Shown: piece after piece, positions 34,368-43,701 of the stretch
Numbering within the stretch: the first letter of the stretch is position 1
How the letters are laid out: the number at the start of each line of letters is the position of its first letter
Origin: Paraplanobispora siamensis
Lineage (GTDB): Bacteria > Actinomycetota > Actinomycetes > Streptosporangiales > Streptosporangiaceae
Length of the DNA stretch: 64,000 bases
Assembly (NCBI RefSeq): GCF_016863175.1
Contig: NZ_BOOJ01000030.1
Coordinates: forward strand, 186,001-250,000
Reading direction: 5' to 3'
Made by a program: the position numbers and the translations under genes
The notes under the pieces: generated by a model
What the model saw: only the letters and a program-made list of their open reading frames with translations
What the model was told of the DNA's origin: nothing
Database searches by the model: none

Positions 34368-34396
34368 GGCCGTGCGGCGCCGGGCGCCGCACGGCC
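34368..34396 (-). terminator. Terminator of ask-asd operon
   Basis: GGCCGTGCGGCGC pairs with GCGCCGCACGGCC, 13 bases with a three-base loop, 24 bp downstream of the asd stop. Confidence 0.8.
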
Positions 34397-34419
34397 GTGA
34401 TGACGTGATCCCGCGGGGT

Positions 34420-35493
34420 CTAGCCCGCGAACTCCGCCGCGACCAGCTCGGCGATCTCCGCGGCGTTGAGGGCGGCGCCCTTGCGGAGGTTGTCGCCGCA
34501 GACGAACAGGTCGAGCGTGTTCGGGAAGTCGAGCGCCTGGCGGATCCGGCCCACGTAGGTCGGGTCGGTGCCCACGACGTCCGCCGGGGTCGGGAAGACG
34601 CCGTTGGCCGGGTCGTCCATGACGACGACGGTCGGGGCGGCCTCCAGGATCCGGTGGGCGTCGGCGACGGTGATCTCGCGCTCGAAGGTCGCGTGCACGG
34701 CCAGCGAGTGCGTGGTGATCACCGGGACGCGGACGCAGGTCGCCGAGACCTTCAGGTCGTCGATCCCGAGGATCTTGCGGGACTCGTTGCGGAGCTTGAT
34801 CTCCTCGGAGGCCCAGCCGCCGTCCTTGAGCGAGCCCGCCCACGGCACGACGTTGAAGGCCAGCGGCGCCGGGAACGGCGACTCGTCCTCGCCCAGCTTG
34901 TTCTGGATCGCCTTGCGCACGTCACCGGCGGTCTGCCCGACCGTACGGTCGCCCGCCAGCGCCTCGACCTCGTCGTAGAGGCGGGCCGAACCGGCCACGC
35001 CCGCGCCGGAGGCCGCCTGGTAGGAGGCGACGACCAGCTCGCGCAGGCCGTACTCCTCGTGCAGCGCGCCCATCGCCGCCATCATCGACAGCGTGGTGCA
35101 GTTGGGGGTGGAGATGATGTTCCGCGGCCGGTTGCGCGCGGCCTCGGGGTTGACCTCCGGCACGACCAGCGGCACGTCCGGGTCCATCCGGAAGGTGCCG
35201 GACTTGTCGATGACGACCGCGCCCCGCTCGGCGGCGATCGGCACCCAGGTCGCGGAGACCTCGTCGGGCACGTCGAAGATCGCGATGTCGACGCCGTCGA
35301 AGACCTCGGGGGTCAGCTCCTGGACGACCACGTCCTCGCCGCGGACCTGCAGGACCTTGCCCGCGGAACGGGCGGAGGCGACGAGCTTGATCTCGCCGTA
35401 GACGTCCTCACGGCTGGAGATGATGTCGCGCATGACGGTGCCCACGGCACCGGTCGCGCCGATAAGGGCAAGGGTGGGCTTGCGAGCGCTCAT
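34420..35493 (-). CDS. asd: Aspartate-semialdehyde dehydrogenase
   Basis: 357 residues. NADP loop [14 protein letters not shown], catalytic cysteine in [15 protein letters not shown] and active-site histidine in [15 protein letters not shown]. It reduces aspartyl phosphate to aspartate semialdehyde, the branch point to lysine/diaminopimelate, threonine and methionine. The ATG overlaps the aspartokinase stop (ATGA), so the two consecutive enzymes are coupled. Confidence 0.97.
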   Translation of the reverse strand: MSARKPTLALIGATGAVGTVMRDIISSREDVYGEIKLVASARSAGKVLQVRGEDVVVQELTPEVFDGVDIAIFDVPDEVSATWVPIAAERGAVVIDKSGTFRMDPDVPLVVPEVNPEAARNRPRNIISTPNCTTLSMMAAMGALHEEYGLRELVVASYQAASGAGVAGSARLYDEVEALAGDRTVGQTAGDVRKAIQNKLGEDESPFPAPLAFNVVPWAGSLKDGGWASEEIKLRNESRKILGIDDLKVSATCVRVPVITTHSLAVHATFEREITVADAHRILEAAPTVVVMDDPANGVFPTPADVVGTDPTYVGRIRQALDFPNTLDLFVCGDNLRKGAALNAAEIAELVAAEFAG

Positions 35494-36764
35494 CGCCCGG
35501 TACCTCCGTAGACAACGGCCTCAACCTGGTCTGCGTCGAGATCGAACGCGCGGTGCGCGGCGCTGACGGCCGCGTCGACCTCGTCCTGCCCGACGATCAC
35601 CGAGATGCGGATCTCCGAGGTGGAGATCATCTCGATGTTCACCCCCGCGTCGGCGAGGGCGGCGAAGAAGGTGGCGGTGACACCGGGGTGCGAGCGCATG
35701 CCCGCACCGATCAGGGACACCTTCCCGATCTGGTCGTCGAACTGCAGCGATTCGAAGCCGATGCGGTCCTGGACCTTCTTCAGCGCGGACAGGGCCGTGG
35801 GGCCGTCGCTCGTCGGAAGGGTGAAGGAGATGTCCGTCCGGCCGGTCGCCGCCGCCGACACGTTCTGAACGATCATGTCGATGTTGATCTCGGCGTCCGC
35901 CAGCGTTTTGAAGATCGTGGCAGCCTCGCCGACCTTGTCGGGAACCCCGACAACGGTGATCTTGGCCTCGCTCCGGTCGTGCGCGACGCCGGAGATGATC
36001 GGCTGCTCCATCTCTGTTCCCTCACTGTCGGGGTCGGAGACGACCCACGTGCCTTCCTTGGTGCTGAACGAGCTTCTGACGTGGATCGGAAGGTCGAACC
36101 TGCGGGCGTACTCGACGCAGCGCAGGTGCAGGATCTTCGATCCGCAGGCCGCCATCTCCATCATCTCCTCGTAGGAGATTCTGTCGATCTTGCGGGCGGC
36201 CGGCACGACGCGCGGGTCGGCGGTGAAGACGCCGTCCACGTCGGTGTAGATCTCACACACGTCGGCTTCCAGTGCGGCCGCCAGCGCGACCGCGGTGGTG
36301 TCCGAGCCGCCCCGGCCCAGCGTGGTGATGTCCTTGGTGTTCTGCGAGACCCCCTGGAACCCGGCCACGATCGCGATGTGCCCGAGGTCGACGGCCTCGC
36401 GGAGCCGCCCGGGCGTGACGTCGATGATCCGCGCCTTGCCGTGGGTGGAGTCGGTGATGACGCCGGCCTGGGAACCGGTGAACGAACGGGCCTCGTGGCC
36501 CAGGTTCGCGATCGCCATCGCCAGCAGCGCCATGGAGATGCGCTCGCCGGCGGTCAGCAGCATGTCGAGCTCACGGCCCGGGGGCAGCGGCGACACCTGC
36601 TGGGCCAGGTCCAGCAGCTCGTCGGTGGTGTCACCCATCGCGGAGACGACCACCACGACGTCGTTGCCGGCTTTTTTCGTCGCGACGATCCGCTGCGCGA
36701 CCCGCTTGATGCAGGACGCGTCGGCGACGGACGAACCACCGTACTTCTGAACAACGAGCGCCAC
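35490..36764 (-). CDS. lysC: Aspartate kinase
   Basis: 424 residues. [20 protein letters not shown] is the kinase start, [18 protein letters not shown] the catalytic core, and two C-terminal ACT domains ([17 protein letters not shown] and [15 protein letters not shown]) form the lysine/threonine feedback site. It phosphorylates aspartate, the first step of the aspartate pathway. The GTG start has GGAG eight bases upstream. An internal in-frame start for the regulatory beta subunit is visible (separate entry). Confidence 0.96.
   Translation of the reverse strand: MALVVQKYGGSSVADASCIKRVAQRIVATKKAGNDVVVVVSAMGDTTDELLDLAQQVSPLPPGRELDMLLTAGERISMALLAMAIANLGHEARSFTGSQAGVITDSTHGKARIIDVTPGRLREAVDLGHIAIVAGFQGVSQNTKDITTLGRGGSDTTAVALAAALEADVCEIYTDVDGVFTADPRVVPAARKIDRISYEEMMEMAACGSKILHLRCVEYARRFDLPIHVRSSFSTKEGTWVVSDPDSEGTEMEQPIISGVAHDRSEAKITVVGVPDKVGEAATIFKTLADAEINIDMIVQNVSAAATGRTDISFTLPTSDGPTALSALKKVQDRIGFESLQFDDQIGKVSLIGAGMRSHPGVTATFFAALADAGVNIEMISTSEIRISVIVGQDEVDAAVSAAHRAFDLDADQVEAVVYGGTGR
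36009..36023 (-). promoter_or_regulatory. Internal translation start for aspartokinase beta subunit
   Basis: An in-frame ATG (codon 252) with GAGGG seven bases upstream opens [20 protein letters not shown], the same position and sequence type as the known beta-subunit start of corynebacterial and mycobacterial aspartokinase. It would give a 173-residue ACT-domain protein from the same gene. Confidence 0.6.
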
Positions 36765-36855
36765 GAGATGTCTCCGAAGCAATCTAGGGCTGTGGAGTCA
36801 TCAGTCTACTGGGGGACCGATATGGTCCCTCTGGTGTAGACCACTATGTGGACGA

Positions 36856-37386
36856 TCACACCGTCGTGCGCTCTTCGGCCACGTCCAGGCGGGTGTGGGC
36901 GACGAGCGCCTGCAACGCCCGCATCGCCGCTCCGGCGTGGTTGCCCCAGGTGTTGAAGTAGGAGTACTGCCACCACCACAGGGCCTCCAGCGGGCGGCCC
37001 GCCCGATAGTGCCGCAGCCCGTGGTTGAGGTCGGCGGCCACCGCGCTGAGGTCGTCCGACAGGCGGTACGGCGTGACCGAGGTGTCCTTGTAGGGATCGA
37101 ACACCTCGGCGTAGTCGTCGACCGGGCCCAGCCGCTCGGCCAGGGCCGTGCGCAGCGGGTCGACGTCGGGGTCCTCGCTCAGGTGCGGCTCCCAGTTGCC
37201 GGACAGGATCACGTCCTGACTGGCGCCGAGCTGCGCACCGGCCGAGCTGACCTGGGCGACCTCCACCAGCAGCAGCGGCAGGATGGCGTCGCCACCCTCG
37301 CCACCGGCCAGCCGGGTCAGGCCGTCGAGGTAGTTCTGCGCGTGCACCGCGATCCGGTCCGCGAACGCGCCCCATTCATCAGACAT
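36856..37386 (-). CDS. DUF5063 domain protein
   Basis: 176 residues, acidic, no membrane segment. Conserved blocks include [20 protein letters not shown] and [20 protein letters not shown], which I associate with DUF5063, a family that commonly follows recR in actinobacteria. Function unknown. The ATG has GGAGG seven bases upstream, located inside recR, and the gene overlaps the recR end by eight bases. Confidence 0.85.
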   Translation of the reverse strand: MSDEWGAFADRIAVHAQNYLDGLTRLAGGEGGDAILPLLLVEVAQVSSAGAQLGASQDVILSGNWEPHLSEDPDVDPLRTALAERLGPVDDYAEVFDPYKDTSVTPYRLSDDLSAVAADLNHGLRHYRAGRPLEALWWWQYSYFNTWGNHAGAAMRALQALVAHTRLDVAEERTTV

Positions 37387-37978
37387 CCAGCAGCCTCCGT
37401 CCTTCGAACGCGCGGCCCAAGGTGACCTCGTCGGCGTACTCGAGATCACCGCCTACCGGCAGACCGCTGGCCAGTCGTGTGACTTTCAAACCCATCGGTT
37501 TCACCAGACGGGCGAGATAGGTCGCCGTCGCCTCGCCCTCCAGGTTGGGATCGGTGGCGAGGATCAGCTCCGTCACCTGGCCGTCGGCCAGGCGCGTCAT
37601 CAGCTCCCGGATGCGCAGATCGTCGGGGCCCACGCCGTCGATGGGGCTGATCGCCCCGCCCAGGACGTGGTAGCGGCCGCGGAACTCCCGCGTCTTCTCG
37701 ATCGCCACGACGTCCTTGGGCTCCTCGACGACGCAGATCACATGGAGGTCGCGCCGGGTGTCACGGCAGATCCGGCACTCCTCCTCGGCCGCCACGTTCC
37801 CGCAGATCCGGCAGAAGCGGACCTTCTCCTTGACCTCCAGGAGCGCGTGCGCGAGCCGTTTGACGTCGGTCGGCTCCGCGGCCAGCAGGTGGAACGCGAT
37901 TCGCTGCGCGCTCTTGGGACCGACGCCGGGCAGCATGCCCAACTCGTCGATCAGGTTCTGGACGACCCCTTCGTACAT
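37379..37978 (-). CDS. recR: Recombination protein RecR
   Basis: 199 residues. Helix-hairpin-helix [20 protein letters not shown] near the N-terminus, a four-cysteine zinc finger [16 protein letters not shown], and a Toprim domain ([34 protein letters not shown]). RecR works with RecF/RecO to load RecA at gaps. It starts three bases after the ybaB stop, an operon order kept across bacteria. Confidence 0.97.
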   Translation of the reverse strand: MYEGVVQNLIDELGMLPGVGPKSAQRIAFHLLAAEPTDVKRLAHALLEVKEKVRFCRICGNVAAEEECRICRDTRRDLHVICVVEEPKDVVAIEKTREFRGRYHVLGGAISPIDGVGPDDLRIRELMTRLADGQVTELILATDPNLEGEATATYLARLVKPMGLKVTRLASGLPVGGDLEYADEVTLGRAFEGRRLLDV

Positions 37979-37981
37979 GGC

Positions 37982-38335
37982 TCAGAGCCCGGGAAGCTGG
38001 CCGAGTCCGCCTCCGCCGCCCAGACCCTGGGCCAGCGGGCCGAGCTTCTCCTGCTGCAGGTCGGCCGCGGCCCGCACGGCGTCCCTGATCGCCGCGATGA
38101 CCAGGTCGGCGATGGTGTCGGCCGTCTCCTGCGGGTCGCCGGGGTCGACGGCCTCCGCGCTGATCTTCAGTTCGAGCAGTTCGCCTCCGCCGTTGACCGT
38201 GGCCACGACCAGACCGCCGCCCGCCGAGCCCTCGATCTCCGCATCGTTCAGCTCCTGCTGGGCGCTCACGAGCTGCTGCTGCATGAGCTGTGCCTGCTCC
38301 AGCAGCTGCTGGAGGTTGACATCCCCTGGGTTCAC
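37982..38335 (-). CDS. ybaB: YbaB/EbfC nucleoid-associated protein
   Basis: 117 residues. [20 protein letters not shown] is the first long helix, then a strand region [20 protein letters not shown], and a second helix; the C-terminal [14 protein letters not shown] is a flexible tail. Members form dimers that bind DNA. The GTG start has GAGGAG nine bases upstream. It heads the ybaB-recR-DUF5063 operon; dnaX, its common neighbour, lies beyond an inserted regulator gene. Confidence 0.93.
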   Translation of the reverse strand: MNPGDVNLQQLLEQAQLMQQQLVSAQQELNDAEIEGSAGGGLVVATVNGGGELLELKISAEAVDPGDPQETADTIADLVIAAIRDAVRAAADLQQEKLGPLAQGLGGGGGLGQLPGL

Positions 38336-38750
38336 CGTCGTGCGCTCCTCGTCCGTGACGTCAGTCGCAACCGAGCCTACGGGGTCGGGGCCGCATCGTG
38401 CACCGGCCCGGGTACGTGTTCCCGACGGCTTCCGCGATGACTTCCGCTGTGACTCCCGACGGCTTCCCCGAGGACGCGGACGTACCCCGCCCGTTCTCTC
38501 TGGCGGACCCGGCTCCCGCCGGGCCCCGGACCCCCCTCCAGACATCCGGGACCCGGCGGCACAACCACCGGAGCGGCCGCGCACGGCGGTGTGCGGTTGA
38601 AAGGTAACCGGGAGTGAGTTGCATACACGTTGCACCCGTTCGCTCACCCTGCGACGCCTGGTTTGCTTCAATGAGCGGACGGGAAGAAGGCCCTACCGCC
38701 GGGTTCATCCGGCCGTGGGCCGCAGACCGAGGGGCATCGAGGGGTGATGT
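38336..38750. other. Divergent intergenic region between ybaB and GAF regulator
   Basis: 415 bp without a credible gene. It contains a 13-base direct repeat CCCGACGGCTTCC (38421 and 38454) and a less GC-rich stretch near 38590-38640 with TTGAAA and TTGCATACACGTTGCA that may hold the regulator's promoter. Confidence 0.5.
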
Positions 38751-40232
38751 ATGACCAGCGGCCACCCGAGGTCCGTCCCGGTCCATCGGCAGGACGCCCA
38801 TCCGACGCGATTACGCCGCCTGCACGAGGCCGCGCTGACCGGCGGGCCGTTGACGGGGGGCGAGGCGGACGACGCCCCGCGCGGTGTGATCTTCGACTCC
38901 TGGAGGCGCTCCCTCGACGCCGGCGTCGACCCCGGCATCACCGCGGCCCCGCTCGCCCTCGACAGGGACGACGTCCCCGAGGTGTGGTCCGCGCACCCGA
39001 TGAGCAGGCTGCTGCCGCTCCTCACCGAGAGCCTCCTGCGCACGGCCGACGAGACCGCCCACATCCTCGTCATCACCGACGCGGAGGGGCGCGTGCTCTG
39101 GCGCGACGGCAACCACCAGGTGCTGAACCGCGCGGACGAGGTGTGCCTGGCCGACGGCTTCCACTGGGGTGAGGGCGTGGTCGGGACCAACGGCATCGGC
39201 ACCGCCCTGGCGACCGGCCGGCCGGTCCACGTCCGCTCGGCCGAGCACCTGCTCAGCGTGCTCCACCCGTGGTCGTGCTCCTCGGCCCCGATCACCGACC
39301 CCGACAGCGGCAAGGTGATCGGCTGCGTCGACATCAGCGGGATCACGCGCGCTCTGCATCCGGCGACCGTCGCCCTCGTCGAGACCGCGGCGCGGCTGGC
39401 CGAGAGCCACCTGGCCCTGTTCATGCGCGAGCGCGACGACCGGTTCCGCACCCGCTACGAGGGCCGCCTGCGGGCGCTGCGCGGCGAGGCGGGCGCCCTG
39501 GTGACCACGACCGGCCGGATCGTCGCCGGTGAGCCCGCCGACTCGTGGAAGCGGATCGACCTGCCCCGCTCCGGGAACGCAGTGGTCCTGCCGGACGGCC
39601 GCACCGGCGTGCTGGAGCCGCTGAAGGGCGGCTTCCTGCTGCGTCTCCCCAACCGGGCGCACACGCCCGTGCTGGTCCTGTCGTTCCTGGGCGCCGAGCA
39701 CCCCGTGGCGCGCATCGACGGGGCGACGGTGCCCCTGTCCCTGCGCCACGCCGAGATCCTCGCCCTTCTCGCGCTGCACCCCCGGGGCCTGACGGCCGAC
39801 CAGCTCTCCTTCCACCTGTACGGCGACGAGGGCAACCCGGTGACGATCCGGGCCGAGATCCACCGCCTGCGCGCCCAGCTCGGCCCGGTCATCTCCGCCA
39901 AGCCGTACCGCCTGGCCTGCACCGTCGAGGCCGACTTCGTCGCCGTCAGGCGCTCACTCACCGGCGGCGCCGCGACCCCGTTCACCGGCGCCTACGGCGG
40001 CCCGCTGCTGCCCCGCTCGGAGTCCCCCGCCATCCGCCGCGAACGCGACGAACTGGAGGGCCAGGTGCGCGCCCGGGTGCTGCGCCGCGGCACCCCGGAG
40101 GACCTGTGGGCCTACGCCGAGACCGAAGGCGGCAGAGACGACGTCCAGATCCTCGAACGCCTGACCGCCACCCTCCCCCCCGACGACCCCCGGGCAGCCA
40201 CCGCCCGCATCCGCCTGAACACCCTCGACTGA
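38751..40232 (+). CDS. GAF domain transcriptional regulator with C-terminal winged helix (AcoR/DhaR-like N-terminus)
   Basis: 493 residues. The GAF region (about 85-225) has WGEGVVGTNGIGTALATGRP and VIGCVDISGITRALHP, as in AcoR/DhaR-type sensors of acetoin, aldehydes or glycerol. There is no AAA+ or Fis domain; instead about residues 325-395 (SLRHAEILALLALHPRGL, TIRAEIHRLRAQLGP) form a winged helix of the SARP/OmpR type. Such proteins often sit beside aldehyde or alcohol dehydrogenases in actinobacteria; none is here. It splits dnaX from ybaB-recR and runs on the opposite strand. Confidence 0.85.
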   Translation: MTSGHPRSVPVHRQDAHPTRLRRLHEAALTGGPLTGGEADDAPRGVIFDSWRRSLDAGVDPGITAAPLALDRDDVPEVWSAHPMSRLLPLLTESLLRTADETAHILVITDAEGRVLWRDGNHQVLNRADEVCLADGFHWGEGVVGTNGIGTALATGRPVHVRSAEHLLSVLHPWSCSSAPITDPDSGKVIGCVDISGITRALHPATVALVETAARLAESHLALFMRERDDRFRTRYEGRLRALRGEAGALVTTTGRIVAGEPADSWKRIDLPRSGNAVVLPDGRTGVLEPLKGGFLLRLPNRAHTPVLVLSFLGAEHPVARIDGATVPLSLRHAEILALLALHPRGLTADQLSFHLYGDEGNPVTIRAEIHRLRAQLGPVISAKPYRLACTVEADFVAVRRSLTGGAATPFTGAYGGPLLPRSESPAIRRERDELEGQVRARVLRRGTPEDLWAYAETEGGRDDVQILERLTATLPPDDPRAATARIRLNTLD

Positions 40233-40430
40233 CCGTGAGGATGTGGGTGAGCGCCTCCCGGTGGAGTCTGGCCCACCGTCTGACTGACCATGGTGTCTTC
40301 AAGCGGATCTGCCCACTCCGTCCGGGAGGCGACACCGCGGCCCCGCTTCGCCGGGCATCCATCTCCCGGCGCCGGTACGGCGGGGCGTGGTACGGCGAGC
40401 GTCGGCGCCGTCGTACGGCGAGCCGGCGGG

Positions 40431-42812
40431 TCAGCTGTGGTCGATCTCCTCGATGATCCGGCCGCCGAGTTCGCGCTGGATGAGGGCCATGCCGGTGAGC
40501 TCGTCGACGTCGGCGTCCGCGTCGTTCAGGGGGTCGACCTCGTCGGCCTCGGGGGCGGGTGCGCGGCCCGGGACGGCGTCGGGCCAGGCGGTCTTGTTGC
40601 CTGCGGCTCTGGGGCCCGTCTGGGCGGCGGCCCGGGCGGCCGAGCGGGCGGCGGCCAGGCCGGGGTTCGGCGGGGGAGGCGAGCCGGGGTCCTCCGGCAT
40701 CGGCGCGTCCGGCCAGGACTCGTCCGTGGTGGTCCGGGCCGGGGCGACGTCGACGGCGGTCCCGGCCCTCGGGCTCTCGGGAGCCGGGCGGGCCGTGTTC
40801 TGCGGAGCCGGTCCGTTCTCCTGCTCGGGCGGCGCGGCCGGGGCGGGAACGGAGGCACGGGCCGTCGCCGTCTCGGGCCGCGGAGCCGGAGCGGGGGCCG
40901 GAGACGACGGAGCGGCCGGGGGCTGCGCGGGGGTGGGCGGCGCCGGGGGACGTCCGCCCGAGGCCGGAGCCCCGCCTCCGGAGCCGCCCACGACGGCCTC
41001 GACCTTCCAGCTGCCGCCCAGGACGTCCTGCAGGGCCGCCGCGACGACCGCGTCCTTGCCGCCGCCGACGAAGCTCCTCATCGCGCCGACCTGGAGGAAG
41101 CCGAGGGTAACGACCTTGCCCTCGACCCCGACGACCTGCGCGTGGCCGTTCAGCTGGGCCCAGGTGAACTTGCTGCGCTGCTTGACGCCCTCGAGCACCT
41201 GCGGCCAGGCCTGCTGGACGGCCATCGCCTCGGACCCGGACGGGGGCGCGGACGGCGCCTGCTGCGGCCGGCTCTGGGGCTGGTCCTGGGCCCGCGGCTC
41301 GGCCGAGGGGGCGCCGGGCCTGGCAGCGGCGGGCCAGTCGTCGTCCTGCCCGGCCGGGGCCGGTGCGGCGGAGACCGCGGCGGGCTGCGGGGCGGGCGCC
41401 TGGACGGGCGGCGCGGTCACGGCGGGCACGGAGACACCCGAGGCGCCGGAGGCCGGACCCGGCTGGGCCGGCGACCCGTGCGCGTACGCCGCGGGGGCGG
41501 AGGGCGCGCCGGTGACCGCTGTGGGAGGCACGTACGCCGCGGGAGCGGAGGGCGCGGAAGGAGAGGCGTACGCGGCCGGGGCGGAGGGCCCGGCAGAAGA
41601 CGCGTACGCCGCGGGGGCGGAGGACGCGGAGGACGCGTATCCCGCGGGAACCGCCGCGCCGCCGTGCTCCAGCCGTTCCAGGCGGGCGAGCAGGGCCGCC
41701 TCGTCCTGCGTGGCCGCGGGCAGCAGCACCCGGGCGCACATCAGCTCCAGCAGCAGCCGGGGCGAGACCGCCCCGCGCATCTCGATCAGGCCGGCGTTGA
41801 AGACCTCCGCGGCCCGGGTCAGGTCGGCGGCGCCCATCGAGGCGGCCTGCGCCTGGAGCCGCTCCAGCTCGTCGGCCGGGCGGTCGAGCAGGCCGCTGCC
41901 GGCCGCGCCGGGCACGTTGGCCAGGATCACCAGGTCGCGGAAGCGCTCCAGCAGGTCCATTGCGAAGCGGCGGGGGTCGTGACCGCCCTCGATCACCCGG
42001 TTCACGGCCTGGAAGACCGCGGCGCCGTCCCGGGCCGCGAAGGCCGCGACCACGTCGTCGAGCAGGCCGCCGTCGGTGTAGCCGAGCAGGGAGACCGCGC
42101 GGGCGTAGGTGATGCCGTTCTCGTCGGAGCCGGCGTACAGCTGGTCGAGGATCGACAGCGAGTCACGCGCGGAGCCCGCTCCGGCGCGCACGACCAGCGG
42201 CAGCGCGGCGGGCTCGAAGGGGACGTCCTCGGAGGTGAGGATCTCCTCCATGAGCGTGCGCAGGGCCGCCGGGGGGATCAGCCGGAAGGGGTAGTGGTGG
42301 GTGCGGGACTTGATCGTCCCGATGACCTTCTCCGGCTCGGTGGTCGCGAAGACGAACTTCAGGTGGGGCGGGGGCTCCTCGACGAGCTTGAGCAGCGCGT
42401 TGAACCCCTCGCGGGTCACCATGTGCGCCTCGTCGATGATGTAGATCTTGTAGCGCGCCGACACGGGCGCGAAGAAGGCGCGCTCACGCAGGTCGCGGGC
42501 GTCGTCGACGCCGCCGTGCGAGGCCGCGTCGATCTCGATGACGTCGAGGTGGCCGGGACCGGTGGGGGCCAGCGCGACACAGGACTCGCACTCGCCGCAC
42601 GGGTCGGGGGTCGGGCCCTTCTCACAGTTGAGCGAGCGGGCCAGGATCCGCGCGCTGGAGGTCTTGCCGCACCCGCGAGGACCGCTGAACAGATAGGCGT
42701 GGTTGATCCGGCCGCTCCGCAGCGCCTGCCGCAGCGGCTCGGTGACGTGCTCCTGACCCTTGACCTCGGCGAAGGTTCCGGGCCGGTATTTGCGGTAGAG
42801 CGCCAGACTCAT
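40431..42812 (-). CDS. dnaX: DNA polymerase III subunits gamma and tau
   Basis: 793 residues. P-loop SGPRGCGKTS at 43-52, zinc cysteines in PCGECESC near 71-78, Walker B IIDEAHM, and the clamp-loader domains to about 370. The C-terminal half is a long Pro/Ala-rich linker with repeated SAPAAYAS-like units (DNA about 41470-41650), then a tau-like domain near 530-640 (AWPQVLEGVKQRSKFTWAQL) and an acidic end. It loads the beta clamp. GGAG lies upstream of the ATG, and the SRP RNA gene ends 38 bp before it. Confidence 0.97.
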   Translation of the reverse strand: MSLALYRKYRPGTFAEVKGQEHVTEPLRQALRSGRINHAYLFSGPRGCGKTSSARILARSLNCEKGPTPDPCGECESCVALAPTGPGHLDVIEIDAASHGGVDDARDLRERAFFAPVSARYKIYIIDEAHMVTREGFNALLKLVEEPPPHLKFVFATTEPEKVIGTIKSRTHHYPFRLIPPAALRTLMEEILTSEDVPFEPAALPLVVRAGAGSARDSLSILDQLYAGSDENGITYARAVSLLGYTDGGLLDDVVAAFAARDGAAVFQAVNRVIEGGHDPRRFAMDLLERFRDLVILANVPGAAGSGLLDRPADELERLQAQAASMGAADLTRAAEVFNAGLIEMRGAVSPRLLLELMCARVLLPAATQDEAALLARLERLEHGGAAVPAGYASSASSAPAAYASSAGPSAPAAYASPSAPSAPAAYVPPTAVTGAPSAPAAYAHGSPAQPGPASGASGVSVPAVTAPPVQAPAPQPAAVSAAPAPAGQDDDWPAAARPGAPSAEPRAQDQPQSRPQQAPSAPPSGSEAMAVQQAWPQVLEGVKQRSKFTWAQLNGHAQVVGVEGKVVTLGFLQVGAMRSFVGGGKDAVVAAALQDVLGGSWKVEAVVGGSGGGAPASGGRPPAPPTPAQPPAAPSSPAPAPAPRPETATARASVPAPAAPPEQENGPAPQNTARPAPESPRAGTAVDVAPARTTTDESWPDAPMPEDPGSPPPPNPGLAAARSAARAAAQTGPRAAGNKTAWPDAVPGRAPAPEADEVDPLNDADADVDELTGMALIQRELGGRIIEEIDHS

Positions 42813-42849
42813 CCAGGGAGCTCCCGCCTTCGAGGGGTCCTGCAACGAA

Positions 42850-42939
42850 GGAACCCCTCGCACACCCGCCAGAGCCCGCTTATCCTTGCTGCCTTCCGGC
42901 CCTGGGGAGGTTCACAGGATGACGCCGCGCGAGGGGTCC
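42850..42939 (-). ncRNA. ffs: Signal recognition particle 4.5S-type RNA
   Basis: The minus strand carries CCCAGGGCCGGAAGGCAGCA, the SRP domain IV loop bound by Ffh, flanked by complementary arms. The ends GGACCCCTCG and CGAGGGGTTCC close the hairpin, giving about 90 nt. A -10 box TAGACT ends seven bases before the first G. Just downstream, CGAGGGGTTCC can also pair with GGACCCCTCG at 42831-42840, a possible terminator hairpin. Position directly before dnaX is standard in actinobacteria. Confidence 0.93.
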
Positions 42940-42945
42940 GGACAC

Positions 42946-42951
42946 AGTCTA
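42946..42951 (-). promoter_or_regulatory. -10 box of SRP RNA
   Basis: TAGACT on the minus strand, seven bases from the predicted 5' G of the SRP RNA. No good -35 is visible 16-18 bp further upstream. Confidence 0.6.
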
Positions 42952-43117
42952 TCCTCCCGCCGCAGTGCTCGGGTCCATGAATCCCGCGGACCGCGTCCTC
43001 CGGAGGTACGGGCCGCGCCCTTCGGAGGTCCCCTCGGTTCCCCCGCCCGACACTCCCGGAATGCCGCCCTCGGAATGGTGTGCGACGCACTCTCGAAAGT
43101 CCGCTAAGCTTTGCGGC

Positions 43118-43206
43118 GGAGGATTCGCCTAGTTGGCCTAGGGCGCACGATTGGAAATCGTGTTGGGGGCAACCCCTCAGGAGTTCAAATCTCCTATCCT
43201 CCGCCA
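43118..43206 (+). tRNA. tRNA-Ser (anticodon GGA)
   Basis: Acceptor stem GGAGGAT/ATCCTCC, anticodon loop TTGGAAA with stem ACGAT/ATCGT, a long variable arm as in class II tRNAs, T loop TTCAAAT, and an encoded CCA. TAAGCT at 43105-43110 is a likely -10. A 16-bp terminator follows. Confidence 0.95.
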
Positions 43207-43210
43207 TCCC

Positions 43211-43245
43211 GAAGGGGCCGGACCACTATGTGGTCCGGCCCCTTC
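43211..43245 (+). terminator. Terminator after tRNA-Ser(GGA)
   Basis: GAAGGGGCCGGACCAC pairs perfectly with GTGGTCCGGCCCCTTC over 16 bases around a three-base loop. It may also end the convergent hypothetical gene. Confidence 0.88.
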
Positions 43246-43306
43246 CGGCGTCCAGGGACGCCCTCCGGCCCGCTCCGGCCCTGGAACCTCGACGAAACCG
43301 GAACGC

Positions 43307-43609
43307 TCAGGCGTCCGAGGGCAGCTCCAGGACCCTGGCGTGCAGCACCGAGCGCTGGTGCAGGGCCGAGCGCAGAGCGCGGTGCAGGCCGTCCTCCAGG
43401 TACAGCTCGCCACGCCACTGGACCACGTGCGGGAAGAGGTCGCCGTAGAACGTGGAGTCCTTGGCGAGCAGGGAGTGCAGATCCAGCACCGCTTTCGTGG
43501 TGATCAGGGTGTCGAGCCGGACCTGCCGCGGCGGGATCTGCGCCCACTCGCGGTTGGAGAGGCCGTGTTCGGGGTAAGGCCGTCCATCGCCGACCAGCTT
43601 GAAGATCAC
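43307..43609 (-). CDS. Conserved hypothetical protein with ParB-like EDGLHR motif
   Basis: 100 residues. IPPRQVRLDTLITTKAVLDL, STFYGDLFPHVVQWRGELYL and EDGLHRALRSAL are conserved in actinobacterial homologues that I recall beside this tRNA-Ser. The EDGxHR segment resembles the ParB/sulfiredoxin nucleotide-binding loop. Some databases label such proteins VapB antitoxins, but there is no toxin gene here. Start is GTG with TAAAAT six bases upstream, suggesting a leaderless message. Confidence 0.75.
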   Translation of the reverse strand: MIFKLVGDGRPYPEHGLSNREWAQIPPRQVRLDTLITTKAVLDLHSLLAKDSTFYGDLFPHVVQWRGELYLEDGLHRALRSALHQRSVLHARVLELPSDA

Positions 43610-43701
43610 CCATGTATTTTAGGAGAGATTCCGCCTCTTTGCCTGCTGCGGCATCCCCTTCTTACCTGCTCGGACCTTCCAGCCGGGTCGGCGAAGCCTT
43701 T

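Noticed and set aside
36765-36855. Lysine riboswitch before aspartokinase
   Set aside because: The space is too short and shows no conserved riboswitch core.
40233-40430. Repeated GTACGGCG segments as an operator array
   Set aside because: Irregular spacing between two convergent gene ends; more likely low-complexity GC-rich DNA.
43307-43609. Calling the 100-residue protein a VapB antitoxin
   Set aside because: No AbrB, RHH or other antitoxin DNA-binding motif and no toxin gene adjacent.
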